DNA of 64,000 nucleotides, taken from contig NZ_CP088297.1 of assembly GCF_024666615.1 (NCBI RefSeq), positions 620,001-684,000 of the forward strand, written 5' to 3'. This document shows positions 40,618 to 48,800 of the stretch, piece after piece. Source of the stretch: Aquabacterium sp. J223. GTDB lineage: Bacteria > Pseudomonadota > Gammaproteobacteria > Burkholderiales > Burkholderiaceae_C. The notes below the pieces were generated by a model that did no database searches, had not been told where the DNA came from, and worked only from the letters and a program-made list of their open reading frames with translations. The position numbers were made by a program, and so were the translations under genes. Every line of letters starts with the position of its first letter. The stretch's first letter is position 1.

Positions 40618-40837
40618 GGGGTCCCTCCAGTCTTAGGTGCGGGACGCCGGATGGGCCCGCCGTTGCCCGGAAATCGCCTTGCGGATTGCCGAGCGGGTAG
40701 GTAAATGTAGCCAAGGCGGCGCGGCGCTCACCCCCCCGTTTTCGGGGGAAGTTGGGACGTTGATCCCATTTCAGACCCCGGGATCCAAGCCGGCGACATC
40801 GACCTCGCCGGCGCTTCGGCGGCCGCAGCCGCCGCCC

Positions 40838-40843
40838 TAGAAT
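40838..40843 (+). promoter_or_regulatory. TAGAAT -10 box of ilvE
   Basis: TAGAAT (gccctagaatgcgg) would start transcription near 40850, about 22 bases before the ATG at 40872. An upstream in-frame ATG at 40842 overlaps the box itself and so cannot be the start on this transcript. Confidence 0.5.
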
Positions 40844-40871
40844 GCGGCCTTTCCGCACGACGCTCCTGACC

Positions 40872-41798
40872 ATGCTCCCCATGCACGACCGCGACGGCAA
40901 GATCTGGATGGACGGCCAGTTGGTCGACTGGCGCGACGCCAAGGTCCACGTCCTGACGCACACGCTGCACTACGGCTGCGGCGTCTTCGAGGGGGTGCGG
41001 GCCTACAACACCGTCAACGGCACGGCGATCTTCCGGCTGCGCGAGCACACCGAGCGCCTGTTCAACAGCGCCAAGATCCTGCGCATGAAGATGCCGTTCG
41101 GGTTCGAGCAGGTCATCGAGGCGCAGAAGCAGGTGGTGCGCGAGAACCGGCTGGAGAGCTGTTACATCCGCCCGCTGGCCTGGATCGGCTCGCAGAAGCT
41201 GGGCGTCAGCCCCAAGGGCAACACCATCCACCTCGCCATCGCGGCATGGGCCTGGGGCGCCTACCTGGGCGAGGAGGGGCTCAAGCGCGGCATCCGCGTC
41301 AAGACCTCCAGCTACACCCGGCACCACGTCAACATCACGATGACGCAGGCCAAGGCGGTGAGCAACTACAGCAACTCCATCCTGGCCAACATGGAGGCCA
41401 CCGAGGACGGCTACGACGAGGCGCTGCTGCTCGACTCGGCCGGTTTCGTCTCCGAAGGCGCGGGCGAGAACATCTTCGTGATCAAGAACGGCGTGCTCTA
41501 CACGCCCGACCTGTCGGCCGGCGCGCTCAACGGCATCACCCGCAACACCATCTTCGCCATCTGCCAGGACCTGGGGCTGAAGCTGGTCGAAAAGCGCATC
41601 ACCCGCGACGAGATCTACATCGCCGACGAGGCCTTCTTCACCGGCACCGCGGCCGAGGTGACGCCGATCCGCGAACTCGACCGCATCGAGATCGGACGCG
41701 GTTCGCGCGGGCCGATCACCGAGAAGATCCAGAGCGCGTTCTTCGACATCGTCAACGGCCGCAACGCCAAATACGCCGAGTGGCTGACCAAGGTCTGA
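40872..41798 (+). CDS. ilvE: Branched-chain amino-acid aminotransferase
   Basis: The 308-residue fold-IV PLP transaminase converts valine, leucine and isoleucine to their 2-oxo acids and back. Signatures are HYGCGVFEGVRAYNT, the PLP lysine Lys161 in MTQAKAVSNYSNSILANMEA, FVSEGAGENIFVIKNGVLYTP and FFTGTAAEVTPIRELD. The ATG at 40872 (MLPMHDRDGKIW) is chosen over 40842 because the latter lies on the -10 box. The zinc-finger gene follows seven bases downstream and shares the transcript. Confidence 0.96.
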   Translation: MLPMHDRDGKIWMDGQLVDWRDAKVHVLTHTLHYGCGVFEGVRAYNTVNGTAIFRLREHTERLFNSAKILRMKMPFGFEQVIEAQKQVVRENRLESCYIRPLAWIGSQKLGVSPKGNTIHLAIAAWAWGAYLGEEGLKRGIRVKTSSYTRHHVNITMTQAKAVSNYSNSILANMEATEDGYDEALLLDSAGFVSEGAGENIFVIKNGVLYTPDLSAGALNGITRNTIFAICQDLGLKLVEKRITRDEIYIADEAFFTGTAAEVTPIRELDRIEIGRGSRGPITEKIQSAFFDIVNGRNAKYAEWLTKV

Positions 41799-41805
41799 GG
41801 CGGCG

Positions 41806-42021
41806 ATGAGCAGCAGCAAGGAACCCAAGGCCGTCGTCGAGGTGCTGGCGGCCGACCTGCAGGGCCCCGGCGTGGTGTTTTGCCCGAACCCCAAGATGCC
41901 GCTGTGGAGCAACCACCCGCGGGTGTTCATCGACGTGACGAGCACCGGCGAGGGCTGGTGCCCCTACTGCAACACGGTCTACCGGCTGAAGGCCGGCGAG
42001 AAGGTGTCCGCGGCGCACTGA
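41806..42021 (+). CDS. Small zinc-finger protein (CHCC/NDUFS6-like)
   Basis: The 71-residue protein has the short CHCC zinc-finger pattern: VVFCPNP, SNHPRVFIDV and WCPYCNTVYRL supply one Cys, one His and two further Cys. In mitochondria the related domain belongs to a complex I subunit; in bacteria the small stand-alone form has no settled role. It is seven bases after ilvE and ends before a strong terminator, a pairing seen in many Burkholderiales. Confidence 0.88.
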   Translation: MSSSKEPKAVVEVLAADLQGPGVVFCPNPKMPLWSNHPRVFIDVTSTGEGWCPYCNTVYRLKAGEKVSAAH

Positions 42022-42058
42022 CGACCGCGGCGGGCCGACGCGCCCGGTGCAGCCCTCG

Positions 42059-42084
42059 AAGGCCGGCCCCCGCCGGCCTTTTTT
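42059..42084 (+). terminator. Rho-independent terminator after ilvE and the zinc-finger gene
   Basis: A nine-base-pair perfect stem, AAGGCCGGC (42059-42067) with GCCGGCCTT (42072-42080), encloses a CCCC loop and is followed by TTTT and C. It is 37 bases after the zinc-finger gene stop. Confidence 0.93.
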
Positions 42085-42182
42085 CATGGGCCGGCGCTGT
42101 GGCCGTCGGGTCGCGCGACCGTCGGGACCGGGCTTACCCGCCCTCGGGTTCACCAGGGATGCGCAAGGCGCGGCACCGGTCC

Positions 42183-42188
42183 TAGACT
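42183..42188 (+). promoter_or_regulatory. TAGACT -10-like box before the IclR gene
   Basis: TAGACT (gtcctagactccgcc) is a variant of the recurring box. Just downstream are ATTCAG repeats (gattcagcgaaccgaatgcaattcagc, 42197 onward) that could be an operator for the IclR protein itself. This is inference from position only. Confidence 0.35.
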
Positions 42189-42253
42189 CCGCCGCTGATT
42201 CAGCGAACCGAATGCAATTCAGCCCGTTGAATCGATCCTCCCGCTGCAGCCGC

Positions 42254-43063
42254 ATGTCTCCTGTCCTGGCGCACGGCGCCGCGCCCTCCACCGCCCCTGG
42301 CGTGCCGGCCGTCACCCGGGCCCTGAGCCTGCTGGACCTGCTCGCCGCCGAACGCATGCCGATGACCCCCACCCGCCTGGCCGAACGGTTGCAGCTGCCC
42401 AAGAGCAGCGTGCACGGCCTGTGCAACACGCTGGCCGCCCGCGGCTACCTGCGTCGGGAGGAGGACGGCCGCTACTTCATCGGCCCGGGCGTGATGAGCC
42501 TGGCCAACGCCTTCACCGGCCACACCAGCGTGGCGCGCGAGTTCGCCAGCCTGTGGCCCGACCTGGCCGCCGCGCCGGAGGAGACGGTGATCCTGTCGGT
42601 GCTCGACGGCACCGACATCGTCTATGTCGCCACCCGGCCCGGCGAGCGGCCGCTCAGCCTGGCCTTCTCCGTGGGCATGCGGCTGCCGGCGCACCTGGCC
42701 GCCTCGGGCAAGGCCATGCTGGCCTGGCACGACCCGGCCTTCGTGCGCGGCCTCTACCCGGACGGCAAGCTGCCCTTCTTCCGCGGCCGCCGGGCCGGCA
42801 CGCTGAAGGCGCTGTTCGACGAACTGGCCACCGCCCGCGAGCGCGGCTACAGCGTCGACGACGAGGGCGTTCGGGAGGGCGTGTTCTGCTTCGGCGCGCC
42901 GGTGTTCGGTCCCGCCGGGACGCCGATCGCCGGCGTCGGCGCCTGCGTGCAGAAGGCGCTGTGGGCCTCGCGCCGCGGCGGCGTCCACCTCGACGGCGTG
43001 GTCGAGATCGCCCGCCTGCTCACCCGCCGCCTCGGCGGCCTCGTGCCACCGCCGCCGGCCTGA
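42254..43063 (+). CDS. IclR-family transcriptional regulator
   Basis: The 269-residue regulator has an N-terminal winged helix (VTRALSLLDLLAAERMPMTPTRLAERLQLPKSSVHGLCNTLAARGYL, given here as landmarks TRLAERLQ and KSSVHGLCN) and a C-terminal effector-binding GAF-like domain (AHLAASGKAMLAWHD, GYSVDDEGVREGVFCFGAPVF, AGVGACVQKALW). It lies ten bases before a five-gene ABC transporter operon and very likely controls it. An ATG at 42212 would add 14 residues; 42254 gives a typical IclR N-terminal length. Effector unknown. Confidence 0.88.
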   Translation: MSPVLAHGAAPSTAPGVPAVTRALSLLDLLAAERMPMTPTRLAERLQLPKSSVHGLCNTLAARGYLRREEDGRYFIGPGVMSLANAFTGHTSVAREFASLWPDLAAAPEETVILSVLDGTDIVYVATRPGERPLSLAFSVGMRLPAHLAASGKAMLAWHDPAFVRGLYPDGKLPFFRGRRAGTLKALFDELATARERGYSVDDEGVREGVFCFGAPVFGPAGTPIAGVGACVQKALWASRRGGVHLDGVVEIARLLTRRLGGLVPPPPA

Positions 43064-43073
43064 CGGACCCGCC

Positions 43074-43853
43074 ATGGACAGCGCCAGCCCCACCATCCTC
43101 GAGACCCGCGCCCTGACGAAGGAGTTCAAGGGCTTCGTCGCCGTCAACCAGGTGAACCTGACCGTGCGCCGGGGCAGCATCCATGCGCTCATCGGCCCCA
43201 ATGGCGCCGGCAAGACCACCTGCTTCAACCTGCTGACCAAGTTCCTGGAGCCCACCGCCGGCCAGATCCTGTTCAACGGCGACGACATCACCCGCGAGAA
43301 GCCGGCCCACATCGCCCGCCGCGGCATCATCCGCTCGTTCCAGATCTCGGCCGTCTTCCCGCACATGACGGTGCTGGAGAACGTGCGGGTGGCGCTGCAG
43401 CGCAAGCTCGGCACGTCGTTCCACTTCTGGAAGCCGGAGCGATCGCTGGCCGTGCTCGACGAGCGCGCGCGCGAACTGCTGGCCGCGGTCGACCTGCAGG
43501 GCTACGCCGAGGCGCTGACCGTCAACCTCAGCTACGGCCGCAAGCGCGCGCTGGAGATCGCCACCACGCTGGCGATGGAGCCCGAGCTGATGCTGCTGGA
43601 CGAGCCGACGCAGGGCATGGGCGCCGAGGACGTCGACCGCATCCGCGACCTGATCAAGCGCGTCGCCGCCGGCCGCACGGTGCTGATGGTGGAGCACAAC
43701 ATGAGCGTGGTCTCCAGCATCGCCGACACCATCACCGTGCTCGCGCGTGGCGCCACCCTCGCCGAGGGGCCGTACGCCGAGGTGTCGAAGAACCCGCTGG
43801 TGGTCGAGGCCTACATGGGCAGCGCGGACACCGAGCTCGTGGGGGCCCACTGA
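43074..43853 (+). CDS. livG: Branched-chain-type ABC transporter ATP-binding protein LivG
   Basis: The 259-residue ATPase has Walker A ALIGPNGAGKTTCFNLL, the LivG-type insert before the signature (RSFQISAVFPHMTVLENVRVAL), signature NLSYGRKRALEIATTLA and Walker B LMLLDEPTQGMG, followed by the H-loop VEHNMSVV. It energises the transporter with LivF. It begins ten bases after the IclR gene and its stop overlaps the livF start by one base (TGATG), so the genes are translationally coupled. Confidence 0.94.
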   Translation: MDSASPTILETRALTKEFKGFVAVNQVNLTVRRGSIHALIGPNGAGKTTCFNLLTKFLEPTAGQILFNGDDITREKPAHIARRGIIRSFQISAVFPHMTVLENVRVALQRKLGTSFHFWKPERSLAVLDERARELLAAVDLQGYAEALTVNLSYGRKRALEIATTLAMEPELMLLDEPTQGMGAEDVDRIRDLIKRVAAGRTVLMVEHNMSVVSSIADTITVLARGATLAEGPYAEVSKNPLVVEAYMGSADTELVGAH

Positions 43854-44557
43854 TGTCGCAGCGCTTCCTCGAAGTCCGCGGCCTGCAGGGCTGGTACGGC
43901 GAATCGCATGTGCTGCACGGCGTGGACTTCCACGTCGACGAGGGCGAGGTGGTGACCCTGCTCGGCCGCAACGGCGCCGGCCGCACCAGCACGCTGCGCG
44001 CCGTCATGGGCCTGATCGGCCGGCGCAAGGGCTCGGTGCGCGTGCGCGGCACCGAGACCATCGACCTGCCGTCGCACCGCATCGCCCGCCTGGGCATCGG
44101 CTACTGCCCGGAGGAGCGCGGCATCTTCTCGTCGCTGAGCGCGCACGAGAACCTGCTGCTGCCGCCGGTGCTGTCGCCGGGCGGCATGGGGCTGGACCAG
44201 ATCTACGGCATGTTCCCCAACCTGAAGGAACGTGCGTCCAGCCAGGGCACGCGGCTGTCCGGCGGCGAGCAGCAGATGCTGGCCGTCGCCCGCATCCTGC
44301 GCACCGGCGCCAAGCTGCTGCTGCTCGACGAGATCTCGGAAGGCCTGGCGCCGGTGATCGTGCATAAGCTGGCCGAGATGGTCACCGAGCTGCGCCGGCA
44401 GGGCTACACGGTGGTCATGGTGGAGCAGAACTTCCGCTTCGCGGCCCGCCTGGCCGACCGCTTCCTGGTGATGGAGCACGGCGTCATCACCCAGCAGTTC
44501 ACCCGCGAGGAGCTGCCCGCGCGCATGGCGCAGCTCCAGCAGACCCTGGGCGTCTAG
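43853..44557 (+). CDS. livF: Branched-chain-type ABC transporter ATP-binding protein LivF, Arg in Walker A
   Basis: The 234-residue ATPase is the LivF partner. Walker A reads GRNGAGRTS, with Arg44 where the nucleotide-binding Lys is expected. The other motifs are intact: signature RLSGGEQQMLAVARIL, Walker B LLLLDEISEGLAP and H-loop MVEQNFRFA (Gln-Asn in place of His). A Lys-to-Arg change usually weakens hydrolysis, but I recall the same variant in some Burkholderiales LivF proteins, so it may be a normal asymmetric site. Overlaps livG by one base; the binding-protein gene follows after 34 bases. Confidence 0.92.
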   Translation: MSQRFLEVRGLQGWYGESHVLHGVDFHVDEGEVVTLLGRNGAGRTSTLRAVMGLIGRRKGSVRVRGTETIDLPSHRIARLGIGYCPEERGIFSSLSAHENLLLPPVLSPGGMGLDQIYGMFPNLKERASSQGTRLSGGEQQMLAVARILRTGAKLLLLDEISEGLAPVIVHKLAEMVTELRRQGYTVVMVEQNFRFAARLADRFLVMEHGVITQQFTREELPARMAQLQQTLGV

Positions 44558-44591
44558 GGCCATTCGATTGGCAACACAAGGAGAGACGGAC

Positions 44592-45812
44592 ATGAGCAAG
44601 AGGACCCTGAAGACCACCGTGGCCGCCTGCGGCCTGGCGCTGGCCGCGATGTTCGGCGTGACCCCGGCCCACGCCCAGTACTCCGGCGATGTGATCCGCA
44701 TTGGCTTCATCACCGACATGTCGAGCCTGTATTCCGACATCGACGGCCCGGCGGGCGCCGAGGCCATCCGCATGGCCATCGCCGACCTGGGCGGCAAGGT
44801 CGAGGGCAAGACGGTGGAGGTGCTGGTTGCCGACCACCAGAACAAGCCCGACATCGCCGCCGCCAAGGCGCGCGAATGGTTCGACCAGCAGGGCATGGAC
44901 ATGCTCATCGGCGGCACCAACTCCGGCGCCAGCCTGGCCATGGCCAAGGTGGCGCAGGAGAAGAAGAAGCCCTTCATCGTCATCGGCGCCGGCTCGTCGG
45001 CGCTGACCAACGACCAGTGCACGCCCTACACCATCCACTACGCCTACGACACCGTGGCCATGGCCAAGGGCACCGGCAACGCGGTGGTCAAGGCCGGCGG
45101 CAAGAACTGGTTCTTCCTCACCGCCGACTACGCCTTCGGCCAGGCGCTGCAGAACGACACCGCCAACATCGTGAAGGCCTCCGGCGGCGTGGTGGCCGGC
45201 GCGGTGCGGCACCCCCTCAACGCCAGCGACTTCTCGTCCTTCCTGCTGCAGGCGCAGACCAGCAAGGCGCAGATCCTCGGCCTGGCGAACGCCGGCGGCG
45301 ACACGGTGAACGCGATCAAGGCGGCCAACGAGTTCGGCATCACCAAGACGATGAAGATGGCCGGCCTGCTGGTCTTCATCAACGACATCCACTCGCTGGG
45401 CCTGAAGTCGACGCAGGGCATGTACCTCACCGACAGCTGGTACTGGAACCAGTCGCCGGAGGCCCGCGCCTGGAGCCGCCGCTTCTTCGAGAAGGTCAAG
45501 CGCATGCCGTCCTCCCTGCAGGCGGCCGACTACTCGGCCACGATGTACTACCTGAACGCGGTGAAGGCGGCCAAGACCGACGACGGCGACAAGGTGATGG
45601 AGCAGCTGCGCAAGGTCAAGGTCAACGACCTGTACATGAAGAACGGCAGCCTGCGCGCCGACGGCCGCATGGTGCACGACATGTACCTGATGCAGGTCAA
45701 GGCGCCCGACCAGTCGAAGGAGCCCTGGGACTACTACAACGTGGTGACCACCATCAAGGGCGACGACGCCTTCACCACCAAGGCCGAGACCAAGTGCCCG
45801 CTCTGGAAGTGA
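44592..45812 (+). CDS. Periplasmic binding protein of a branched-chain-type ABC transporter
   Basis: The 406-residue protein has a signal peptide (MSKRTLKTTVAACGLALAAMF...PAHAQ) and a type-1 periplasmic binding fold (IRIGFITDMSSLYSDIDGPAG, VLVADHQNKPDIAAAKAREW, GGTNSGASLAMAKVAQEK, WYWNQSPEARAWSRRFFEK). The family is labelled branched-chain amino acid, but such paralogues often bind amides, aromatic acids or urea, so the ligand is open. An AAGGAGAGACGG ribosome site supports the ATG at 44592 over 44568. It is the largest gene of the IclR-linked operon. Confidence 0.92.
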   Translation: MSKRTLKTTVAACGLALAAMFGVTPAHAQYSGDVIRIGFITDMSSLYSDIDGPAGAEAIRMAIADLGGKVEGKTVEVLVADHQNKPDIAAAKAREWFDQQGMDMLIGGTNSGASLAMAKVAQEKKKPFIVIGAGSSALTNDQCTPYTIHYAYDTVAMAKGTGNAVVKAGGKNWFFLTADYAFGQALQNDTANIVKASGGVVAGAVRHPLNASDFSSFLLQAQTSKAQILGLANAGGDTVNAIKAANEFGITKTMKMAGLLVFINDIHSLGLKSTQGMYLTDSWYWNQSPEARAWSRRFFEKVKRMPSSLQAADYSATMYYLNAVKAAKTDDGDKVMEQLRKVKVNDLYMKNGSLRADGRMVHDMYLMQVKAPDQSKEPWDYYNVVTTIKGDDAFTTKAETKCPLWK

Positions 45813-45823
45813 CCTGACGTGAC

Positions 45824-46711
45824 ATGACGGAGATCTTCGGCATCCCCCTGCCGGCCCTGCTCGGGCAACTGCTGCTCGGGCTGGTCAACGGCTCGTTCTA
45901 CGCCGTGCTCAGCCTGGGCCTGGCGGTCATCTTCGGGCTGCTGGGCATCGTCAACTTCGCCCACGGCGCGCTGTACATGATCGGCGCCTACGTCGGCTGG
46001 GGGGCGCTGGAGTACTTCGGCATCGGCTACTGGTGGGCGCTGCTGCTGGCGCCGCTGCTGGTCGGCGCGCTGGGGGTGGTGGTCGAGCGCACGATGCTCA
46101 AGCACCTGTACAAGCTCGACCCCATCTACGGCCTGCTGCTCACCTTCGGCCTGGCACTGATCTTCGAGGGCGTGTTCCGCGACCGCTTCGGCGTCTCCGG
46201 CCAGCAGTACCCGGTGCCCGACGCGCTGCAGGGCGCCACCAACCTCGGCTTCATGATCCTGCCCAACTACCGCGGCTGGGTGGTGCTGGCCTCGCTGGTG
46301 GTGTGTTTCGCCACCTGGTTCGTCATCGAGAAGACGTCGCTCGGCGCGACGCTGCGCGCTGGCACCGAGAACCCGAAGCTGGTGCAGGCCTTCGGCGTCA
46401 ACGTGCCGCGCATGGTCACGCTCACCTACGCCGGCGGCGCGGCGCTGGCGGCCGTCGCCGGCGTGCTGGCCGCGCCGGTGATCCAGGTCACGCCGCTGAT
46501 GGGCAGCAACCTCATCATCGTGGTGTTCGCGGTGGTGGTGATCGGCGGCATGGGGTCCATCCTGGGCTCCATCCTCACCGGCCTCGGCCTCGGCCTGGTC
46601 GAGGGGCTGACCAAGGTGTTCTACCCGGAGGCCTCCAACATCGTCGTCTTCGTCATCATGGCCATCGTGCTGATGGTGCGGCCCGCCGGGCTGTTCGGGA
46701 AGGAGAAGTGA
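45824..46711 (+). CDS. livH: Branched-chain-type ABC transporter permease LivH
   Basis: The 295-residue inner-membrane permease has about eight helices and the family pattern LLLGLVNGSFYAVLSLGLAVIFGLLGIVNFAHG at the start (read as landmarks GLVNGSFYAVLSLGLA and GIVNFAHGALYMIGAY). It also has ATLRAGTENPKLVQAFGVNV, which contacts the ATPases, and a C-terminal VLMVRPAGLFGKEK. It begins 11 bases after the binding-protein gene; its stop overlaps livM by one base (TGATG). Confidence 0.94.
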   Translation: MTEIFGIPLPALLGQLLLGLVNGSFYAVLSLGLAVIFGLLGIVNFAHGALYMIGAYVGWGALEYFGIGYWWALLLAPLLVGALGVVVERTMLKHLYKLDPIYGLLLTFGLALIFEGVFRDRFGVSGQQYPVPDALQGATNLGFMILPNYRGWVVLASLVVCFATWFVIEKTSLGATLRAGTENPKLVQAFGVNVPRMVTLTYAGGAALAAVAGVLAAPVIQVTPLMGSNLIIVVFAVVVIGGMGSILGSILTGLGLGLVEGLTKVFYPEASNIVVFVIMAIVLMVRPAGLFGKEK

Positions 46712-47694
46712 TGCGCCGCCGTTCTGCGCAGGCGATCGCGCTGGTGGTGCTGGCCCTGCTGATCGCGGCACCCTTCATCGGCCTGTACCCCGTCTTCATG
46801 ATGAAGGCGCTGTGCTTCGCCATCTTCGCCTGCGCCTTCAACCTGCTCTTGGGCTACACCGGCCTGCTGTCGTTCGGCCATGCGGCCTTCCTCGGGTCGG
46901 CGGCGTACGCCTGCGGCTGGTTCGTGCGCTCGGCCGGCTGGCCGCCGGAGCTCGGCGTGCTGGCCGGCGTGGCGGTGGCGGCCCTGCTCGGCCTGGTGGT
47001 CGGCTTCATCGCCATCCGTCGCCAGGGCATCTACTTCGCCATGATCACGCTGGCCATGGCGCAGATGGTCTATTTCGTCTGCCTGCAGGCGCCCTTCACC
47101 GGCGGCGAGGACGGGCTGCAGGGCGTGCCGCGCGGCCGCCTCTTCGGCCTGCTGCCGCTGGCCAGCGACCTGGTGCTGTACTTCGTCGTGCTGGCGGTGT
47201 TCGTCGCGGTGTTCCTGTTCATCATCCGCGTGGTGCACTCGCCGTTCGGCCAGGTGCTCAAGGCCATCCGCGAGAACGAACCGCGCGCCGTCTCGCTGGG
47301 CTACGACGTCGACCGCTACAAGCTGCTGGCCTTCGTGCTGTCGGCCGCGCTGGCCGGCCTGGCCGGCGCGCTGAAGACGATGGTGCTGGGCTTCGCCACG
47401 TTGTCCGACGTGCACTGGTCGCTGTCCGGCGAGGTCATCCTGATGACGCTGCTCGGCGGCCTGGGCACCTTCGCCGGGCCGGTGGTGGGCTCGGCCGTCA
47501 TCATCGGCCTGCAGAACTACCTGGCCGACCGGGTGGGCTCCTGGGTGACGGTGATCATCGGCGCCATCTTCGTGGTCTGCGTGCTGGCCTTCCGCCGCGG
47601 CTTCGTCGGCGAGTACCAGGCCTGGACCGAGCGGCGGCGCGAACGGGCCCAGGCCGCCGCCGCCGTCGCCCCCGCGGCGCCTGCACCGCGCTAG
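46711..47694 (+). CDS. livM: Branched-chain-type ABC transporter permease LivM
   Basis: The 327-residue permease has about nine helices and the LivM landmarks FNLLLGYTGLLSFGHAAFLG, GQVLKAIRENEPRAVSLGYDV and LLGGLGTFAGPVVGSAVI. With LivH it forms the membrane channel. The ATG at 46711 overlaps the livH stop and is the only start consistent with the family; the frame is open upstream inside livH. It is the last gene of the operon and its stop overlaps that of the convergent hydrolase by three bases. Confidence 0.94.
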   Translation: MRRRSAQAIALVVLALLIAAPFIGLYPVFMMKALCFAIFACAFNLLLGYTGLLSFGHAAFLGSAAYACGWFVRSAGWPPELGVLAGVAVAALLGLVVGFIAIRRQGIYFAMITLAMAQMVYFVCLQAPFTGGEDGLQGVPRGRLFGLLPLASDLVLYFVVLAVFVAVFLFIIRVVHSPFGQVLKAIRENEPRAVSLGYDVDRYKLLAFVLSAALAGLAGALKTMVLGFATLSDVHWSLSGEVILMTLLGGLGTFAGPVVGSAVIIGLQNYLADRVGSWVTVIIGAIFVVCVLAFRRGFVGEYQAWTERRRERAQAAAAVAPAAPAPR

Positions 47695-48800
47695 CGCCGG
47701 TCGGCGGCCGGGGGCTGCAGCACGGTCTTGGTGATGGCGCGGCCCACCTGTTCGAACAGGGCGGCCGCGCCGTCGTGTTCGTCCAGGCCCTTGGCGCAGG
47801 CGGTGACGACCACCGCGTCGCGACCGCCGTCCTGCGGGTTGACCACGCCCATGTGGCAGGCCCGCCGGTACTGCGTGCCGGTCTTGTGGATGAAGCGTTC
47901 GCTGCGCGGCAGGCCGGCTTCCAGCCGGTAGGCGTCGTAGGTGTCGTACTTCAGCCGCTTGTAGAGCAGCGTGGTGTGCTCGGGCGAGAGCAGCTGCCCG
48001 CGCACCAGCTTCTCCAGCATGGCGCCGTAGGCCTCCAGCGAGGCCGCGTTGAGCCCCTTGGCGTAGTAGCGGTCGTAGGCGGCCTCCATGGTCGGCACCT
48101 TGAGCTCGCTGCGCGGCACGCCCAGCGTGCGCCGCACGGCCTCCACCCGCGGCGGGCCCAGCTTGGCGGCGGCGATCTTCACCAGCGCGGCGTTGGGCAG
48201 CTCGGCCGCCCTGGGGTGCAGCTCGGCATAGACGTCGCGGCGCACCTGGGCGAAGTCGGTCAGGCCCTTGAAGCCGTCGCCGCCGATCAACGCCTTCGTC
48301 CGCTGCTGCATGGTGTCCGCCCCCATGGCGCGGACCAGCATGTTGGCAGCGGTGTTGTCGCTCTGCATCAGCGTGCGCTCCAGCAGTGCGCCCAGGCTGT
48401 AGCGGGTGCCGGTGGCCTGCCAGACCACGTTGCCGGCGCCGTCGATGCGGTCGCCGTCCTGTAGCGCCAGCCGCTGGTCCAGCGACAGCCGGCCGGCCTG
48501 CACCTCCTGCAGCAGGCCGATGGCCATCGGCAGCTTGGCCGACGACGACAGGTACCACGGCTCGCCGGCCTGGTAGGACAGCGTGCGGCCGTCGGCCAGC
48601 CGCTTGACGTACAGCCCCAGCTCGCCCGGCGTGTTGCGGTCGATGCGCTCCACCTCCTGGCGCAGCGCCTGCGTCCAGTCGGCCGCCTGGGCGACCGCGG
48701 CACCGGCCGAGGCGAGGGCGAGGCTAGGGGCGAGGGCCAGCAGCGCCGCGCGGCGGCGCCAGCGGCAGGGCGGGAAGGTCGTCGGGGCAGACGGTGTCAT
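47691..48800 (-). CDS. Exported class A beta-lactamase-fold serine hydrolase (copy 1)
   Basis: The 369-residue protein has a signal region (RRRAALLALAPSLALASAGAAVAQA) and the three penicillin-recognising motifs: SxxK as SSAK (Ser86-Lys89), SDN (147-149, MQSDNTAAN) and KTG in FIHKTGTQYRR. A Cys pair flanks the end (RACHMG...VVTACAKG). The region where a class A enzyme carries the deacylating Glu in ExxLN is not recognisable, so it may be a peptidase or a peptidoglycan-active enzyme and not a resistance beta-lactamase. It is in tandem with a paralogue: its 5' end overlaps the 3' end of the next gene by 77 bases. Start at 48800 is an ATG; others in the signal region are possible. Confidence 0.82.
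   Translation of the reverse strand: MTPSAPTTFPPCRWRRRAALLALAPSLALASAGAAVAQAADWTQALRQEVERIDRNTPGELGLYVKRLADGRTLSYQAGEPWYLSSSAKLPMAIGLLQEVQAGRLSLDQRLALQDGDRIDGAGNVVWQATGTRYSLGALLERTLMQSDNTAANMLVRAMGADTMQQRTKALIGGDGFKGLTDFAQVRRDVYAELHPRAAELPNAALVKIAAAKLGPPRVEAVRRTLGVPRSELKVPTMEAAYDRYYAKGLNAASLEAYGAMLEKLVRGQLLSPEHTTLLYKRLKYDTYDAYRLEAGLPRSERFIHKTGTQYRRACHMGVVNPQDGGRDAVVVTACAKGLDEHDGAAALFEQVGRAITKTVLQPPAADRR

Noticed and set aside
40640-40700. Possible sigma-54 promoter before the PEP-CTERM gene at 40617
   Set aside because: The best GG-N10-GC arrangement on the minus strand (GGCGATTTCCGGGC) mismatches the consensus at too many positions.
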